Both the position numbers and the translations under genes were made by a program. A stretch of 64,000 nucleotides of DNA, taken from NCBI GenBank assembly GCA_947044405.1, contig CAMRHE010000067.1, positions 5,647,501-5,711,500 on the forward strand, read 5' to 3'. Origin of the DNA: Leptodactylus fallax. Taxonomy: Eukaryota > Chordata > Amphibia > Anura > Leptodactylidae. This document shows, piece after piece, positions 32,707 to 43,438 of this stretch. Within the stretch, counting starts at the first letter, position 1, and every line of letters begins with the position of its first letter. The notes under the pieces are model-generated. The model was not told the DNA's origin, searched no databases, and was given only the letters and a program-made list of their open reading frames with translations.

Positions 32707-34273
32707 CAGTCATGGCCAAAAGTTTTGAGAATGACACAAATATTATATTTTCACATGATCTGCTGCCCTCTGGTTTTTATGTGTGTTTGTCAGATGTTTT
32801 TATCACATACAGAAATATAATTGCATTCATATTATAAGTAACAGAAGCTTATATTGACAGTTAGAATGAGTTAATGCAGCAAGTCAATATTTGCAGTGTT
32901 GACCCTTCTTCTTCAGGACCTCTGCAATTCTCCCTGGCATGCTCTCAATCAACTTCTGGACCAAATCCTGACTGATAGCAGTCCATTCTTGCAGAATCAA
33001 TGCTTTAATTTTGTCTGAATTTGTTGTTTTTTGTTTGTCCACCCGTCTCTTGATGATTGACCACAAGTTCTCAATGGGATTAAGATCTGGGGAGTTTCCA
33101 GGCCATGGACCCAAAATCTCTATCTTTTGTTCCCTGAGCCATTTAGTTATCACCTTTGCTTTATGGCAAGGTGCTCCATCATGCTGGAAAAGGCATTGTT
33201 GAGCGCCAAACTGCTCTTGGACGGTTGGGAGAAGTTGCTCTTGGAGGACATTCTGGTACCATTCTTTATTCATGGCTGTGTTTTTAGGCAAGACTGTGAG
33301 AGAGCCGATTCCCTTGGCTGAGAAGCAACCCCACACATGAATGGTTTCAGGATGCTTTACAGTTGGCATGAGACAAGACTGGTGGTAGCGCTCACCTCTT
33401 CTTCTCCGAATAAGCTGTTTTCCAGATGTTCCAAACAATCGAAAAGGGGATTCATCAGAGAAAATGACTTTACCCCAGTCCTCAGCAGTCCACTCCCTGT
33501 ACCTTTTGCAGAATATCAGTCTGTCCCTGATGTTTTTTCTGGAGAGAAGTGGCTTCTTTGCTGCCCTCCTTGAGACCAGGCCTTGCTCCAAGAGTCTCCG
33601 CCTCACAGTGCGTGCAGATGCACTCACACCTGCCTGCTGCCATTCCTCAGCAAGCTCTGCACTGCTGGTAGCCCGATCCCGCAGCTGAAACACTTTTAAG
33701 AGACGGTCCTGCCGCTTGCTGGTCTTTCTTGGGCGCCCTGGAGCCTTTTTGGCACCAATGGAACCTCTCTCCTTGAAGTTCTTGATGATGCGATAGATTG
33801 TTGACTGAGGTGCAATCTTTCTAGCTGCAATACTCTTCCCAGTTAGGCCATTTTTGTGCAGTGGAATGATGACTGCACGTGTTTCTTTAGAGATAACCAT
33901 GGTTAACAGAAGAGAAACAATGATGGCAAGCACCAGCCTCCTTTTAAAGTGTCCAGTGGTGTCATTCTTACTTAATCATGACAGATTGATCTCCAGCCCT
34001 GTCCTCATCAACACCCACACCTGTGTTAATGGAGCAATCACTGAAACGATGTTAGGTGGTCCTTTTAAGGCAGGGCTGCAATGATGTTGAAATGTGTTTT
34101 GGGGGATAAAGTTCATTTTCTAGGCAAATATTGACTTTGCAAGTAATTGCTGTTAAGCTGATCACTCTTTATAACATTCTGGAGTATATGCAAATTGCCA
34201 TTAGAAAAACTGAAGCAGTAGACTTTGTAAAAATTAATATTTGTATCATTCTCAAAACTTTTGGCCATGACTG
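32707..34273 (-). mobile_element. Complete Tc1-type element (DD35E transposase)
   Basis: TA at 32705-32706 and 34274-34275 flank ends that both read CAGTCATGGCCAAAAGTTTT inward, then GAGAATGAYACAAATATTA. A second shared block, AAGTCAATATTTGC, lies about 170 bp inside each end (near 32881 and 34133), giving an IR/DR layout of roughly 180-190 bp. Length 1567 bp. The region between outer and inner blocks is diverged between the two ends, unlike the first Tc1. It carries one intact gene on the minus strand. Confidence 0.96.
32884..33900 (-). CDS. Tc1/mariner DD35E transposase, intact
   Basis: A 338-residue protein starting MVISKETRAV at 33900; an in-frame ATG at 33933 would add 11 hydrophobic residues not typical of the family. 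It has an N-terminal helix-turn-helix region (KSIAARKIAPQSTIYRIIKN near 22-41), the GRPRK hook at 55-59 and a second DNA-binding segment (ASARTVRRRLLEQGL near 94-108). The catalytic domain has D149 (FSDE), D241 (FQHDGAPCH) and E277 (PDLNPIENLW). I count 35 residues between the last two, so it is DD35E rather than DD34E. No disabling change is visible. It overlaps the inner direct repeat at its 3' end, as is usual in compact Tc1 elements. Confidence 0.95.
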   Translation of the reverse strand: MVISKETRAVIIPLHKNGLTGKSIAARKIAPQSTIYRIIKNFKERGSIGAKKAPGRPRKTSKRQDRLLKVFQLRDRATSSAELAEEWQQAGVSASARTVRRRLLEQGLVSRRAAKKPLLSRKNIRDRLIFCKRYREWTAEDWGKVIFSDESPFRLFGTSGKQLIRRRRGERYHQSCLMPTVKHPETIHVWGCFSAKGIGSLTVLPKNTAMNKEWYQNVLQEQLLPTVQEQFGAQQCLFQHDGAPCHKAKVITKWLREQKIEILGPWPGNSPDLNPIENLWSIIKRRVDKQKTTNSDKIKALILQEWTAISQDLVQKLIESMPGRIAEVLKKKGQHCKY

Positions 34274-34275
34274 TA

Positions 34276-34276
34276 T

Positions 34277-34344
<68 letters not shown>

Positions 34345-34490
34345 GTGTGTTTATTTGTGTATCTATTTTTAACTATTTATTGTTAAATTATATATTATAC
34401 ATGAATTGATATATGTCGATATTTTAAAAACATTGGGTGGGTATGGTAATTACTTTTGTACGTACCATTATTTTCGAAATGATTTTTATA

Positions 34491-34523
<33 letters not shown>

Positions 34524-34525
34524 CC
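34276..34525. repeat. (TA)n/(TG)n tracts beside the Tc1 insertion
   Basis: TA-rich runs at about 34281-34308, 34326-34344 and 34487-34508, the last leading into a T-tract. TA-rich sequence offers many Tc1 target sites, which may explain the insertion point. Part of the host retroelement-like fragment. Confidence 0.85.
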
Positions 34526-34814
34526 TCTTTAATGTAGTTTCTATATAGTATGTATGTATTTCGTCATTTATTATATTATGTGTTATTCATGTTAAAGTTG
34601 TTTTATTCTTGTAGCATTCATCATTATTTTTATATGGTAACATTCATGTGTTGATCTATATAGCTAGTGTCATTTTGACATTTGGGAAAAGTTATATAAA
34701 AAAAAAAAATAAAAAAAATAAAAAAAGGGTTTCTCTGCTGTGCCACTCCCATTTGGGTGTGTCTTTTTTACTTTGACACTATAAAAGACAGCTTGTTTTA
34801 GACATATGTATTAC

Positions 34815-34870
34815 CTGTATGCACTTGAAGAAGGGGCAGATGCTCCGAAACGCGTCTGTGTTGGTATCTA
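34815..34870 (+). ncRNA. Hammerhead-ribozyme-like motif
   Basis: TGAAGA (34826-34831; the conserved UGANGA core) is followed by a stem GGGG/CTCC with a 6-nt loop (34833-34846). Then come GAAA (34847-34850) and CGCGTC ending at 34856, where C would be the cleavage position. The very short third stem (AC...GU) is like the small hammerhead variants described in Penelope-like retroelements. The base at core position 3 is T rather than C, and the first stem (CAC with GTG) needs a bulge, so this copy may be inactive. Confidence 0.5.
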
Positions 34871-35159
34871 ATAAAGGAATTCGTTTGACTGAATTGGAGC
34901 AAGCGCTGATCCTTATCCCTTTTGGGAACAGTCCTTTTATCTCATGAATAAAACTTGTCCATGCTGGAGAGAGAGAGAGAGACATGACCGTGGAATCCAA
35001 GGGCTTCCGCCATTTTGCCGCCCACCCACCCGCCTTGGCTCTCTGAAGGCCGGAAATAGCTGTTTATTCGCCGCAAAGTAATTCGGATCGAAGCAAATTT
35101 TTTTTTGAACTTCGAATCGAACTGCTGAATCGAACTTTTGAGAAATTCGCCCATCTCTA

Positions 35160-36590
35160 ATTACTACATTTACTTTTTTTTTCTCTTTTTACATGTGAAC
35201 CAAAGTGGTTGTATATGTTAAATCACTGAGCCTTGAGGTCTATTTATTCTGGGATGATTCAGAAATTACATATTAGCCCTTACTAATGATATGTCCTGTT
35301 TGTGCAGTCATAACAATGAAGATTATTATAAAATTTAATGATATTGTGGAAATGTTCTATATAGGTAGAATTTATTTCCACTGGTGGACCCAAGGAACTG
35401 TTCTCCAAGATAGCTTACTGTTGCTGCAAAAAAAAGGAAAAAAAAAGTGATTTCAGGCAGCTTTATAGAAACAGTTTTTTGGAAATACACTCAAGTCACA
35501 AAGACGGAGAAGACCTGGAAGAAGTCACAAAGACGGTACTTGAGTTACTTGAGTTGGTTACGTGTTAAAACATCAGATGTTCTACTGATATGTCTATGAC
35601 TATATTACTATTATGAATACTTATATGCTGATGAGCAGAATTTGCATCATCATTATTTTCACTGTTGCCCATAGAACACACCCTTATCTGTATTACCCAA
35701 AATCAGACTACTTCTATGGTTTTTGGTTTTTATTTTGAAGACTGGTTTCACATTTTAACAAGACGTCTGATTGGGATTTTTCTTGTCACAGTTTACGTTC
35801 CATCCAGCCATTACTATAGATGATATAAGGACACGTTGTTCTCTTCCTATAGAACTGTCATCCTAATTCCATGTACATAGAATCCTAAATCAAATAATAT
35901 AACAACACGGTTATGATAAGTAGATATTTCATTCTGAACTACAGCAATTGTATTTCCGTGCTTCAGATCTAAAGAGAGAGATTTATACCCATCACATCAT
36001 AGCCCTTAACAGTAGGGGTGTTCATGAGATTATGTTGGATTAAGAGGATTAGGTCCTTCTTCCGTTGCCTTTATGTTTATTTTGGGACGAGGTATAAGAT
36101 TGATCTGTATGCTGCTCCATCTACCATTGTCACAAGATACACAGTCAGAAACCAAAGAGAGGAAACACTGAGAACTTTCCATAGTTCAAGTTACTTTGTT
36201 GAAATTGCCGAACATGCTCTGGATGTATATATCAGTCTGTTAGGTTTAATATGCAGCTCTATTAAGAACAACAGAAAAAAAAATTATTGTAATAATTTGT
36301 AGGTACTTCAACATCTCAAGTGCTAGCTTATGAGCAACCTGGAGTATTAGAGGGGAACTGGAAGTTCAGAGAAGATCATATTGTGTTCTAACATCAGCCA
36401 TAACCAAATGAAGTAATACGAAGGGCCACATGTTCAGTAAAGAATCTGGTGGGTTCTTCTTGGATGATCTTATATGGTGACTTCTGTCAGTGTCCGAGCC
36501 TTTGTATTCACTTTCACAAGCCAGCATGTTAAGTGAAAATTTACCATTGTTTAATATCTTCTCAACTAGAAGATTCAGGAGCCTTAAAGG
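35160..36590. other. AT-rich single-copy-looking region
   Basis: No gene or element ends recognised. The 94-residue open frame at 36018-36302 (with ERTLRTFHSSSYF-like composition) has no domain I can name and no clear splice signals. Confidence 0.4.
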
Positions 36591-36592
36591 GG

Positions 36593-37275
36593 TTGTCCCA
36601 AGATTGATACTTATCACCTATCCACAGGACTTCTCCCAAAAGAATGGGGGTCCTATGTCCACTATTTGAAGAAACTAACATTCACATGTAGTTGTTGTTA
36701 CCCTATTCAAAAACTATGGTATTGACAGAGAGAGTGAAGCACATCACTTACCTATCGTCTCCAGTCCCAAAGACTTTGAATGAAGTGGCAGCTTGAATTC
36801 ACAAGTGTCACTTCACTCACACTAGGGGCATGGGAATCTGTTTCTTATGGATGGTGGGGGTGCCAATTTTGTGACACCCATTGCTGAGATGCTTAAATGT
36901 TTTTATTGGGCTCTAATACCATTTATTCTCAGGATAGGTCATCAGTGTCTGGATCATTGGGGTTGACATCCGGACCCCTCACTGATCAGCTGTTCCAGCT
37001 GCCCGAGAAGCCACTGTTGTGCTCCTATTCACATAATACTTACCGAGCCTCAGTACGCCATAGAGTGAACGGGACTGCAGCTCTGCGCCTTGAGGAGAAC
37101 TACTTCTTCTGGCCCCATCCACAGTGGCGCCTGAAGACAGCCAGAGCAGCTAATCCGTGTGGGGTCCAGGTGTTAGACCCCCACTGATCAGATACTGATA
37201 GTTTATGCTGTGGATAGGTCACCTGTATAAAAAGCACTGTTAAGGCCTGGAAAACCACTTTAGTACCTATTCTAT
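36593..37275. mobile_element. Composite TTAA-type MITEs (GATCAGATACTGAT family)
   Basis: Begins CTTAAAGGGGTTGTCCCAAG near 36593. 36930-37230 contains an inverted pair: GGATAGGTCATCAGTGTCTG, then CTGATCAGCTGTTCCAGCTG, against GACCCCCACTGATCAGATAC, then GTGGATAGGTCACC. Relatives: 8250-8522 and 56330-56760. The 96-residue open frame crossing it is not a gene. Confidence 0.6.
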
Positions 37276-37652
37276 GGTAAATGTTGATCTTGAAACAACC
37301 CTTTTAATGGACTATAGCATCATACCTTAATTCTAGGATTCAGTTCTCCAAAATGTAGAAAAAAGTACCTTTGGTCAGTTTGATAATGATATAAACTATT
37401 GTTCCTATACCTTGCTTTTAATCTATGCTTTCTAGGATGTACCTTGCTTTCTGCTATTTTCCCATAATATTCATTTTGCATTTAATTTTGGGACTGAGGT
37501 GATGTTTCTTGTGTGCTGGCCAATTTTCATAATTTATTTATAGGTAATATTTATTTTTTTGATTTATGTCTTTTTAGAATAGAAAATTTCTTTCTCTATC
37601 ATAATGTCTGAGGAGGATCATGTCCATCAATTTCCAATTACATTACAAATAG

Positions 37653-37692
<40 letters not shown>

Positions 37693-38214
37693 TTATGTAT
37701 TTATTTATAAAATTCTGTTTATTTTTATTATGACTTTTTAACTTTAGAGAACTTTTTGTCCCAACAATGTTAAATTGGATTAATGTAGTCATGTCCTCTT
37801 TTCTATTTCTGAATGTCCTTTTCCAGTGAAGTTTGGAAGCTAGCCATAAATTGTCTCCTTACTTATGTAGGATACATCTTTGATTTGTTTTTAAGAGTAT
37901 TATGCATATATTTATCATCTAAAATGTCTTCATTAAACAGTAAGTGAATTTTCTTGCCCTTCAACAAGTAAGATATCTCACCCTTGGTATAATTTTAGGA
38001 ATATATACAACTTTCAGAATTATTTGGGTTATTGGAAAATGGCAAAGATACAATATATTTTATACTTTACCAATCATAAATAACCTTCACACATTTTCAT
38101 TACAAGTTGGAGTTCTATATTTCTCCAATTTATCTAAACTATTTAACTGTACATTCTTCAAATCCAAAACTATGTGCTGACTCAGTTGGTCAATATCCAC
38201 TACATGTGCTATAG
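37276..38214. other. AT-rich spacer with (TA)n tract
   Basis: No gene recognised. A (TA)n run of about 38 bp lies near 37651-37689. The 78-residue frame at 37944-38180 has no known motif. Confidence 0.4.
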
Positions 38215-38372
38215 GTTTTGATATTGATGACTTATACTTAGGTTTGACACCCATAACCCCCACCAGTCAGCTGATAGCATCCGTGGCATTGACAGAAACT
38301 GTGAGTGTGCTGGGTGTCAGACTCCCCAGCAATCTAAGGATAGGTCATCAATATCAAAATCCTGAAAAGTAT
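38215..38372. mobile_element. Short palindromic MITE
   Basis: GGTTTTGATATTGATGACTT at 38214 is reverse-matched by AGGATAGGTCATCAATATCA near 38339, followed by AAATCC. The pair encloses GTCAGCTGATAGC and TGGGTGTCAGACTCCCCAG. Same broad group as 55120-55430. Confidence 0.65.
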
Positions 38373-39281
38373 TTAATGCAAAATTTTACAAAAAATTAAT
38401 TTCAGAAAGTCAAGAAAAATCTTGTGCGAGAACAATGGATAGGCAGACCACTACAACAGTGGTCACATACGAAGCCTGACAAACCCCATTGCCCATTCTT
38501 TAAAACTTAAAACAACAGACAAAAAAGTCAGACTTGCAGGACTTTTTCGTTCACTGATTTTGGACACACACTGCAAAAGGAAACTCCAACGCAGATGTGA
38601 ATGTAACCTTAAACATTGGCCAACTTTAGATGAAAAAGTTTATCAGTGACCAAAGTATTTTCAATTTTGTATACCAATGATGAAATTCCATTTTAAGAAT
38701 ATATTTTAGCAAACAATAATTATACTGAAAATTGTCCTTAATTTGTTTATTCACTATAAAATGTAAAAAGTTGAACAAATGTATTTATATGTAAAAGATT
38801 TTAAACTATGATAGAGTACTACAATATTGGGTGTTGAATATGCTGTAGGCTTTTCAGGATTGTTAAAAAATTAATGAATAGCACATGAAGACCTCAAATT
38901 AACTTACTCAATGTTCCAAGTTTTTTTTTAGTTCTAATTTGCTGAAAACGTCAATTTTTTAATTCACAATATTTCTAATATGGCTGTGGGCAGAATAGTA
39001 GTATAATAAAAATTTCAGTATAATTTAATCCATCACACTAAATATATCAGAGTTTATATAAAGTTGGATTTCTGCTCAGCAATGAGCGAAGGATATGAGC
39101 AAAGAGGGATTTTTTAATTACTTACTTGAAAGCTGGATTCATTACATGAATATATATATTTGTAATTTTTAACTTTTAATTTGTAATAATGTTCTGACAA
39201 AAACATTAGCACAGTTAAATTGTTATTATATGTTGTATGTTCTCACACAATTTTTTTTAAAGAAAAATTATTTATCATTCT
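38373..39281. other. AT-rich single-copy-looking region
   Basis: Nothing recognised beyond AT-rich sequence. No open frame of note and no terminal repeats. Confidence 0.4.
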
Positions 39282-39495
39282 TAGAGATGGGCAAACTTCC
39301 CAAGATTCATTTAATTTCAGGGTTTCTGATTTGTTTTGGGTTGAACAAATCTAGATAGAACTGGAAGTAAAATTATTATACTCTGGCATTGAGGCCCAGG
39401 GGAGGTGTAAAAAATAAAAAACATTTATACTCACCTTCCCCTCACCTCTTTGGGCCTCTTCATGGCGTCCAGCACTCTCCTGATGTCTTTCTGGA
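39282..39495 (+). mobile_element. TAGAGATG-family hAT MITE, left part
   Basis: Begins TTAGAGATGGGCAAACTTCC and carries TTATTATACTCTGGC, GAGGCCCAGGGGAGGTG and GGCGTCCAGCACTCTC. It breaks off at TGATGTCTTTCTGGAG, where an oligo-T tract starts. Compare 60700-61310. Confidence 0.6.
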
Positions 39496-39960
39496 GTTTT
39501 TTTTTCTTCACAACATTTATTTTACATTTTATTTTGTTCATATAAAATAAGGTTTAATGGATTCGCAGCATATACAATAAAACTTCCAGCAGACAGACAG
39601 CTAAGATAAAGAACTCAAGAACTCATATCAGGTTCTGTAACCAAGAGGATTAAGGTCTTCTCTCGTTCAAGGAGAGTCTGTATCACCAGGAAATGCACAC
39701 GCAGTATCATAAATAGTGATTAGTAACACCTATGTAATTACTGGAATACACAAGACAAATACAAGCAGGAAATACCAGAACTATCAAGTTGTATGAAGAC
39801 ACCATTAGAAATAGTTTCAGTCTCTGTTGAATGCCTGGGCACAGGAAAGAGTGCCAATCCAGGGGGACATGCAAGTTTTTTTTTTAATGGGGTTTTGAAG
39901 TAAGTTGGTGCAACAGATGCAACAAAACTCCCCTTCCTCCCCATAAACCAGTTACTAAGC
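39496..39960 (-). repeat. Possible A-tailed retroposed sequence, minus strand
   Basis: Read on the minus strand, the sequence ends in AATAAATGTTGTGAAG followed by about 10 A and abuts a broken MITE. That is the layout of a retroposed transcript with a polyadenylation signal. The body shows no protein I recognise (the 68-residue frame at 39738-39944 is unfamiliar), and no target duplication was found. Confidence 0.25.
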
Positions 39961-40459
39961 TCACTATACCAACTTTCTACATGTACAACAGAAGGAATTA
40001 TATGATGATTTCAATAGAGTGAGTTTCCCTAGTGACTGGTAAATCTATTCTATGTCAAGCATGATCATATGACTGTAAGTCACTATTTTAAAACTTTTGG
40101 GCATTTTTAGTGAAATATACTATTTACTAATGGAAGATGATAACAACCATATTGTTTTAATTTGTTTACCTTATGTATTCTCTTCACGTTTCCCAATTTA
40201 TACAATAGGTTTGGTCCTCTGAATGAAACAGTGCTTTCCACTTGTGAATTGATGCCTCCAGTGCCAAGATATCACTGGAGGCAAATGAGCTCTTTGGTGA
40301 AATGAGGGCGTTGTCATTGCTTCTAAAAAGTAACTCAGCAAAATTGAAGGAATATAGTAATTAAATCTGTTGGGATCTTATATATCTATTAATCAGATTA
40401 TCTTGATACCCAATACTTCAAAAAAATTAAAACATTAACATTGCTGGAAATTTACTCTA

Positions 40460-40520
40460 TATTCCCTGATGAACAACCTTATCGATGGGCCAAAACGCAT
40501 TGGATAGATGAGACATAATT
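40460..40520 (+). ncRNA. Degenerate hammerhead-like relic
   Basis: CTGATGA at 40466-40472 is a canonical hammerhead core. It is followed after about 20 nt by CCAAAACGCATTGG, which resembles a decayed CGAAACGCGTTGG. The helix II arms no longer pair well. Probably a dead copy of a Penelope-type repeat; downstream sequence to about 40720 may belong to it. Confidence 0.35.
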
Positions 40521-41329
40521 AAGGTTATTTTTAGGGACAGTTTGGTACTGCCCTTGGGAGGGCGGGCGTATTGGGATTCTGGAGTTCAGAGGTCAGTTGG
40601 AGGGTCAGTAGTCATCCTACGTGAACCCCAAGCTCAACTGTGATATATTCCATCCCTTTATTGTGCGAAACACCACCAACCAGTAAGATGGTTCCAAATT
40701 TTTTTTTAATATTGGTATACCTCGTTTGACCATTTAACTTCATCATATTAAAAGTTATGTTTTAATTTTTTTGACGTATTGGGTATCTGGCTTCTAAAAG
40801 GTAACTGACAATGGACTACCAAAAAGAGTCCAACAAAGGACCACTGATGAACCAGCAAAGCAAGACCCTTTGATGTGTATGTGTATAGAATTTGAGTCCA
40901 TCTGGTCTGATCCCTAAGTGCTACTGTATCATAAAGTTCTGGGAAAGTTACTGCTGGCTATCATAGACAATCTCTACAATATTAGGTGAATATTCCCTTA
41001 AATCAATGCTATCATCACCTTCTAGCTACACCTTCCTCCAAAATTTGCAAGCTGAGATTCAGGAGAAGTTCAGTTGCTCTTTGGTTGCCTCAATCACTGC
41101 CACATTACAGCAGAATATACTAGTTTGTGATATAATTACATTAAATAAACAGTTATATAAATTTGGGAATATAGTTTATTGCTTTTATCTCAGCTACAAA
41201 ACTATGCTAGAAATGTTAAAGAGGATTGCAAGAAATTCATAACTGTCCAAGTATGAGACTACAAGTTCCAGCATGTTTTCCCTGAGCTAGGGCACATCAC
41301 GTAGCTGGGGCTTGTCATTGGCTGTCTAC

Positions 41330-41900
41330 ATTTTAATGATATAAACATATTTTCTCTTGTTCACTTAGTTCCTTTATGCAAAGTGTCTGCCTGAGTGAAG
41401 TGGATTTCTCTGTGTTTATCACAAGAAATTTCAGAAGCTTAGAATCATACCTGTGATTGTCTACCAAGCACCGGGCTCTGTCTGTAAAAAGAAAGCATTC
41501 CACAAGCCTCGGGATTACGGGAGCAACAATTAAAATAAATCCTTAAAGCTGACCTCTCTTCCAAACCTCATTTTTCCTGTGCAGGAAACTATTCTATACT
41601 TATGTCCCAATTTTAACATAAGCCTTAAGCCCAACATAAGCAAACAAAGGCTAAAGGAGATGTCATCTTTGCCTAATAGTGGTGACAAATGTAAACATGA
41701 GTCCTTTGTGTCCCAGGAGATAGTTAATTTGGAAATGGAACCATAATTCACAGGGCCTGGAAGTCTAAAAGTGAAATGCGATGATTTGTTATTATGGACG
41801 AATCTCACCACTAAAGTACTTTCACATGAGGCTGTGATCAGTCAGACATCAAAGCTGCTTTATGGCCTTTATATCTAGGAAATAAGGGCGTTACTAACTT
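41330..41900. other. Single-copy block, candidate conserved non-coding DNA
   Basis: Complex sequence free of repeat landmarks, with motifs such as TTTATGCAAAGTGTCTGCC (octamer-like) and TTAACATAAGCC and balanced composition over more than 500 bp. The 93-residue minus-strand frame inside has no recognised domain. The conserved status is a guess from appearance. Confidence 0.25.
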
Positions 41901-42473
41901 AAATTTAGCTTTTTCAACAAAGAGTACATAGAGATGCAGATAGTGTTTTACCCTGAAAAAACTATCTCAAATTTATAAAATAATAAACTTTTTGATGTAT
42001 TTATTTTCATGTCTCAGGGTAAAGGAATACTGAAAAACTTTAGAGGTATATAACGTAAGAAACATAAAAGCTCTTGGGTAACTCACAATGGCGGAGAGTA
42101 AAACTATATAGTTATGTTTTTTCTAAGATTGTGCCATTCACAGTCAAACAGGTAAGTGTAGACTTATCTGCAGTTATATTGAGAAATATATTTTTGTACT
42201 TTAAGCAAATTTTTTCCAATTTTTTATGCTCATTTTTATAAATTTTTGTGTCAGCAAAATACAGAGTATAAAGCATGAAAAGGAAAGAGAATTCAACATT
42301 CTCTTACAAGCAATATCAAGAAGTACAAAAAATATAGCAAAATTGGACTTGAAGGTGTTTTCCCATCTCAGACATTTATGTCATGCTCACGAGATATTTC
42401 GTAATAGTCTTATAAATATAGGTACTATCTTTGGCACCCATATCTACCTCAAGATCAGGGATCAAGGACCATC

Positions 42474-42965
42474 TTAAAGGGGTTATCCAGCTTCCAAAAT
42501 TATCTGCAATTATATGCATCCACAGCAGTGTTAAATACTCACTGTTCCCTTGTGCACCCTTAGCTTGGCTTTATTTTACTTGCTGCTCCTTGTATCACTG
42601 TTATTTGCATGCAGTGAATCTGTGGACAAACTACATTTCCCATGATTCATCTTCCTGCTCTCACTCTCTGCCTACCCCTCCCTTCTCCCTTGCAATGAAA
42701 TCACATTTAATAGATCACTCAGACATATGAGGTCACGTGCTGCAGTGATGTTTCATTTGCTGCTCACAGGGGGAGTAGTCAGCTTGAAAATGAAACATCA
42801 CAGGCAGATGAATCATGGGAAATGTAGTTTGTCCACAGATTCACTGCATGTAAATAAAAGTGATACAAGGAGCAGCAAGTAAAATAAAGCCAAACAAAAC
42901 GTGCACAAGGGAACAGTGAGTATTTAGCACTGCTGTGGATGCATTTGCAGATAATTTTTGGAGGG
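42474..42965. mobile_element. Long palindromic TTAA-type MITE, right tip missing
   Basis: Starts TTAAAGGGGTTATCCAGCTT. Arms of nearly 200 bp pair: ATTATCTGCAATTATATGCA, then GTGAATCTGTGGACAAACTA against TAGTTTGTCCACAGATTCAC, then GCATTTGCAGATAATTTTTG. The right arm stops at TTTTTGGAGGGC without the expected CCCCTTTAA, so it lost its last ~15 bp. The 99-residue open frame within is not a gene. Confidence 0.85.
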
Positions 42966-43438
42966 CTTTAGTAAATCGAGATGTGGCTGTTCATGCACAG
43001 CTCTCTCCATTTAATTCTATGGGAGTTCTGAAACTACTGAGTAAGTGTAAATTTGGGCTGAATAGGGTAATTGCTGAATTGGGCTGTGTTTGGGCAGAAT
43101 TGGGCTGTAATTGTATCCATTAATATAAATCTATAGGGTCTCATACGGATGTTCTTTCAATTTTATTAATAATAAACAAAACAAAGCAATAAAAAGCTTG
43201 AAGTAAAACTTTAATAAATTAAGGCGCTGTTCATACTGGTGCCAGGTTTGTTTGGGTTTCCACTGATTGTTAATGGCAAGAATAACAGTCTGCAGTACTA
43301 ATCTTGCAATAAAATATAAAACTTGATGAAGTCACTATAAGTCAATGAAATGCATAAATGTGAACAGACGCTTATACAAATGGTTCAATGAGTTGGCATT
43401 TTGAGGAGAGTTTGCATTCTATTCAAAATATATTTTCT

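Larger units (their letters stand above)
32672..34942 (+). mobile_element. Penelope-like-type retroelement fragment with 14-bp TSD, hosting a Tc1
   Basis: CATGAATAAAACTT occurs at 32658-32671 and 34943-34956, a 14-bp target duplication, while the intact MITE has the corresponding site once (reverse: TTTTATTCATG). Removing the nested Tc1 leaves about 0.7 kb. This comprises a TATG/TA-repeat-rich left part, an A-rich tract near 34700-34727 and a right part with a hammerhead-like motif. A duplication of this length suits target-primed retrotransposition rather than hAT, Tc1 or TTAA elements. No reverse transcriptase remains. Assignment to Penelope-like elements is inferred from the ribozyme motif. 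Confidence 0.65.
32457..35159 (-). mobile_element. hAT MITE, TAGAGATG family, split by a 2.27-kb insertion
   Basis: Ends TAGAGATGAGCGAATCG and TTCGCCCATCTCTA, with flanks GTTACTAC (32449-32456) and ATTACTAC (35160-35167) agreeing at 7 of 8. The two halves, 32457-32671 and 34943-35159, together reconstruct the 407-bp element seen uninterrupted at 8853-9259, in the opposite orientation. The break is at CATGAATAAAACTT, which is present on both sides. Confidence 0.9.

Noticed and set aside
33011..33688. Plus-strand open frames across 33.0-33.7 kb
   Set aside because: Antisense shadows of the DD35E transposase gene, which is the clearly conserved frame.
32672..34942. Reverse transcriptase of a Penelope-like element
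   Set aside because: After removing the Tc1, only about 0.7 kb remains, with no coding frame; no retroelement enzyme is present.
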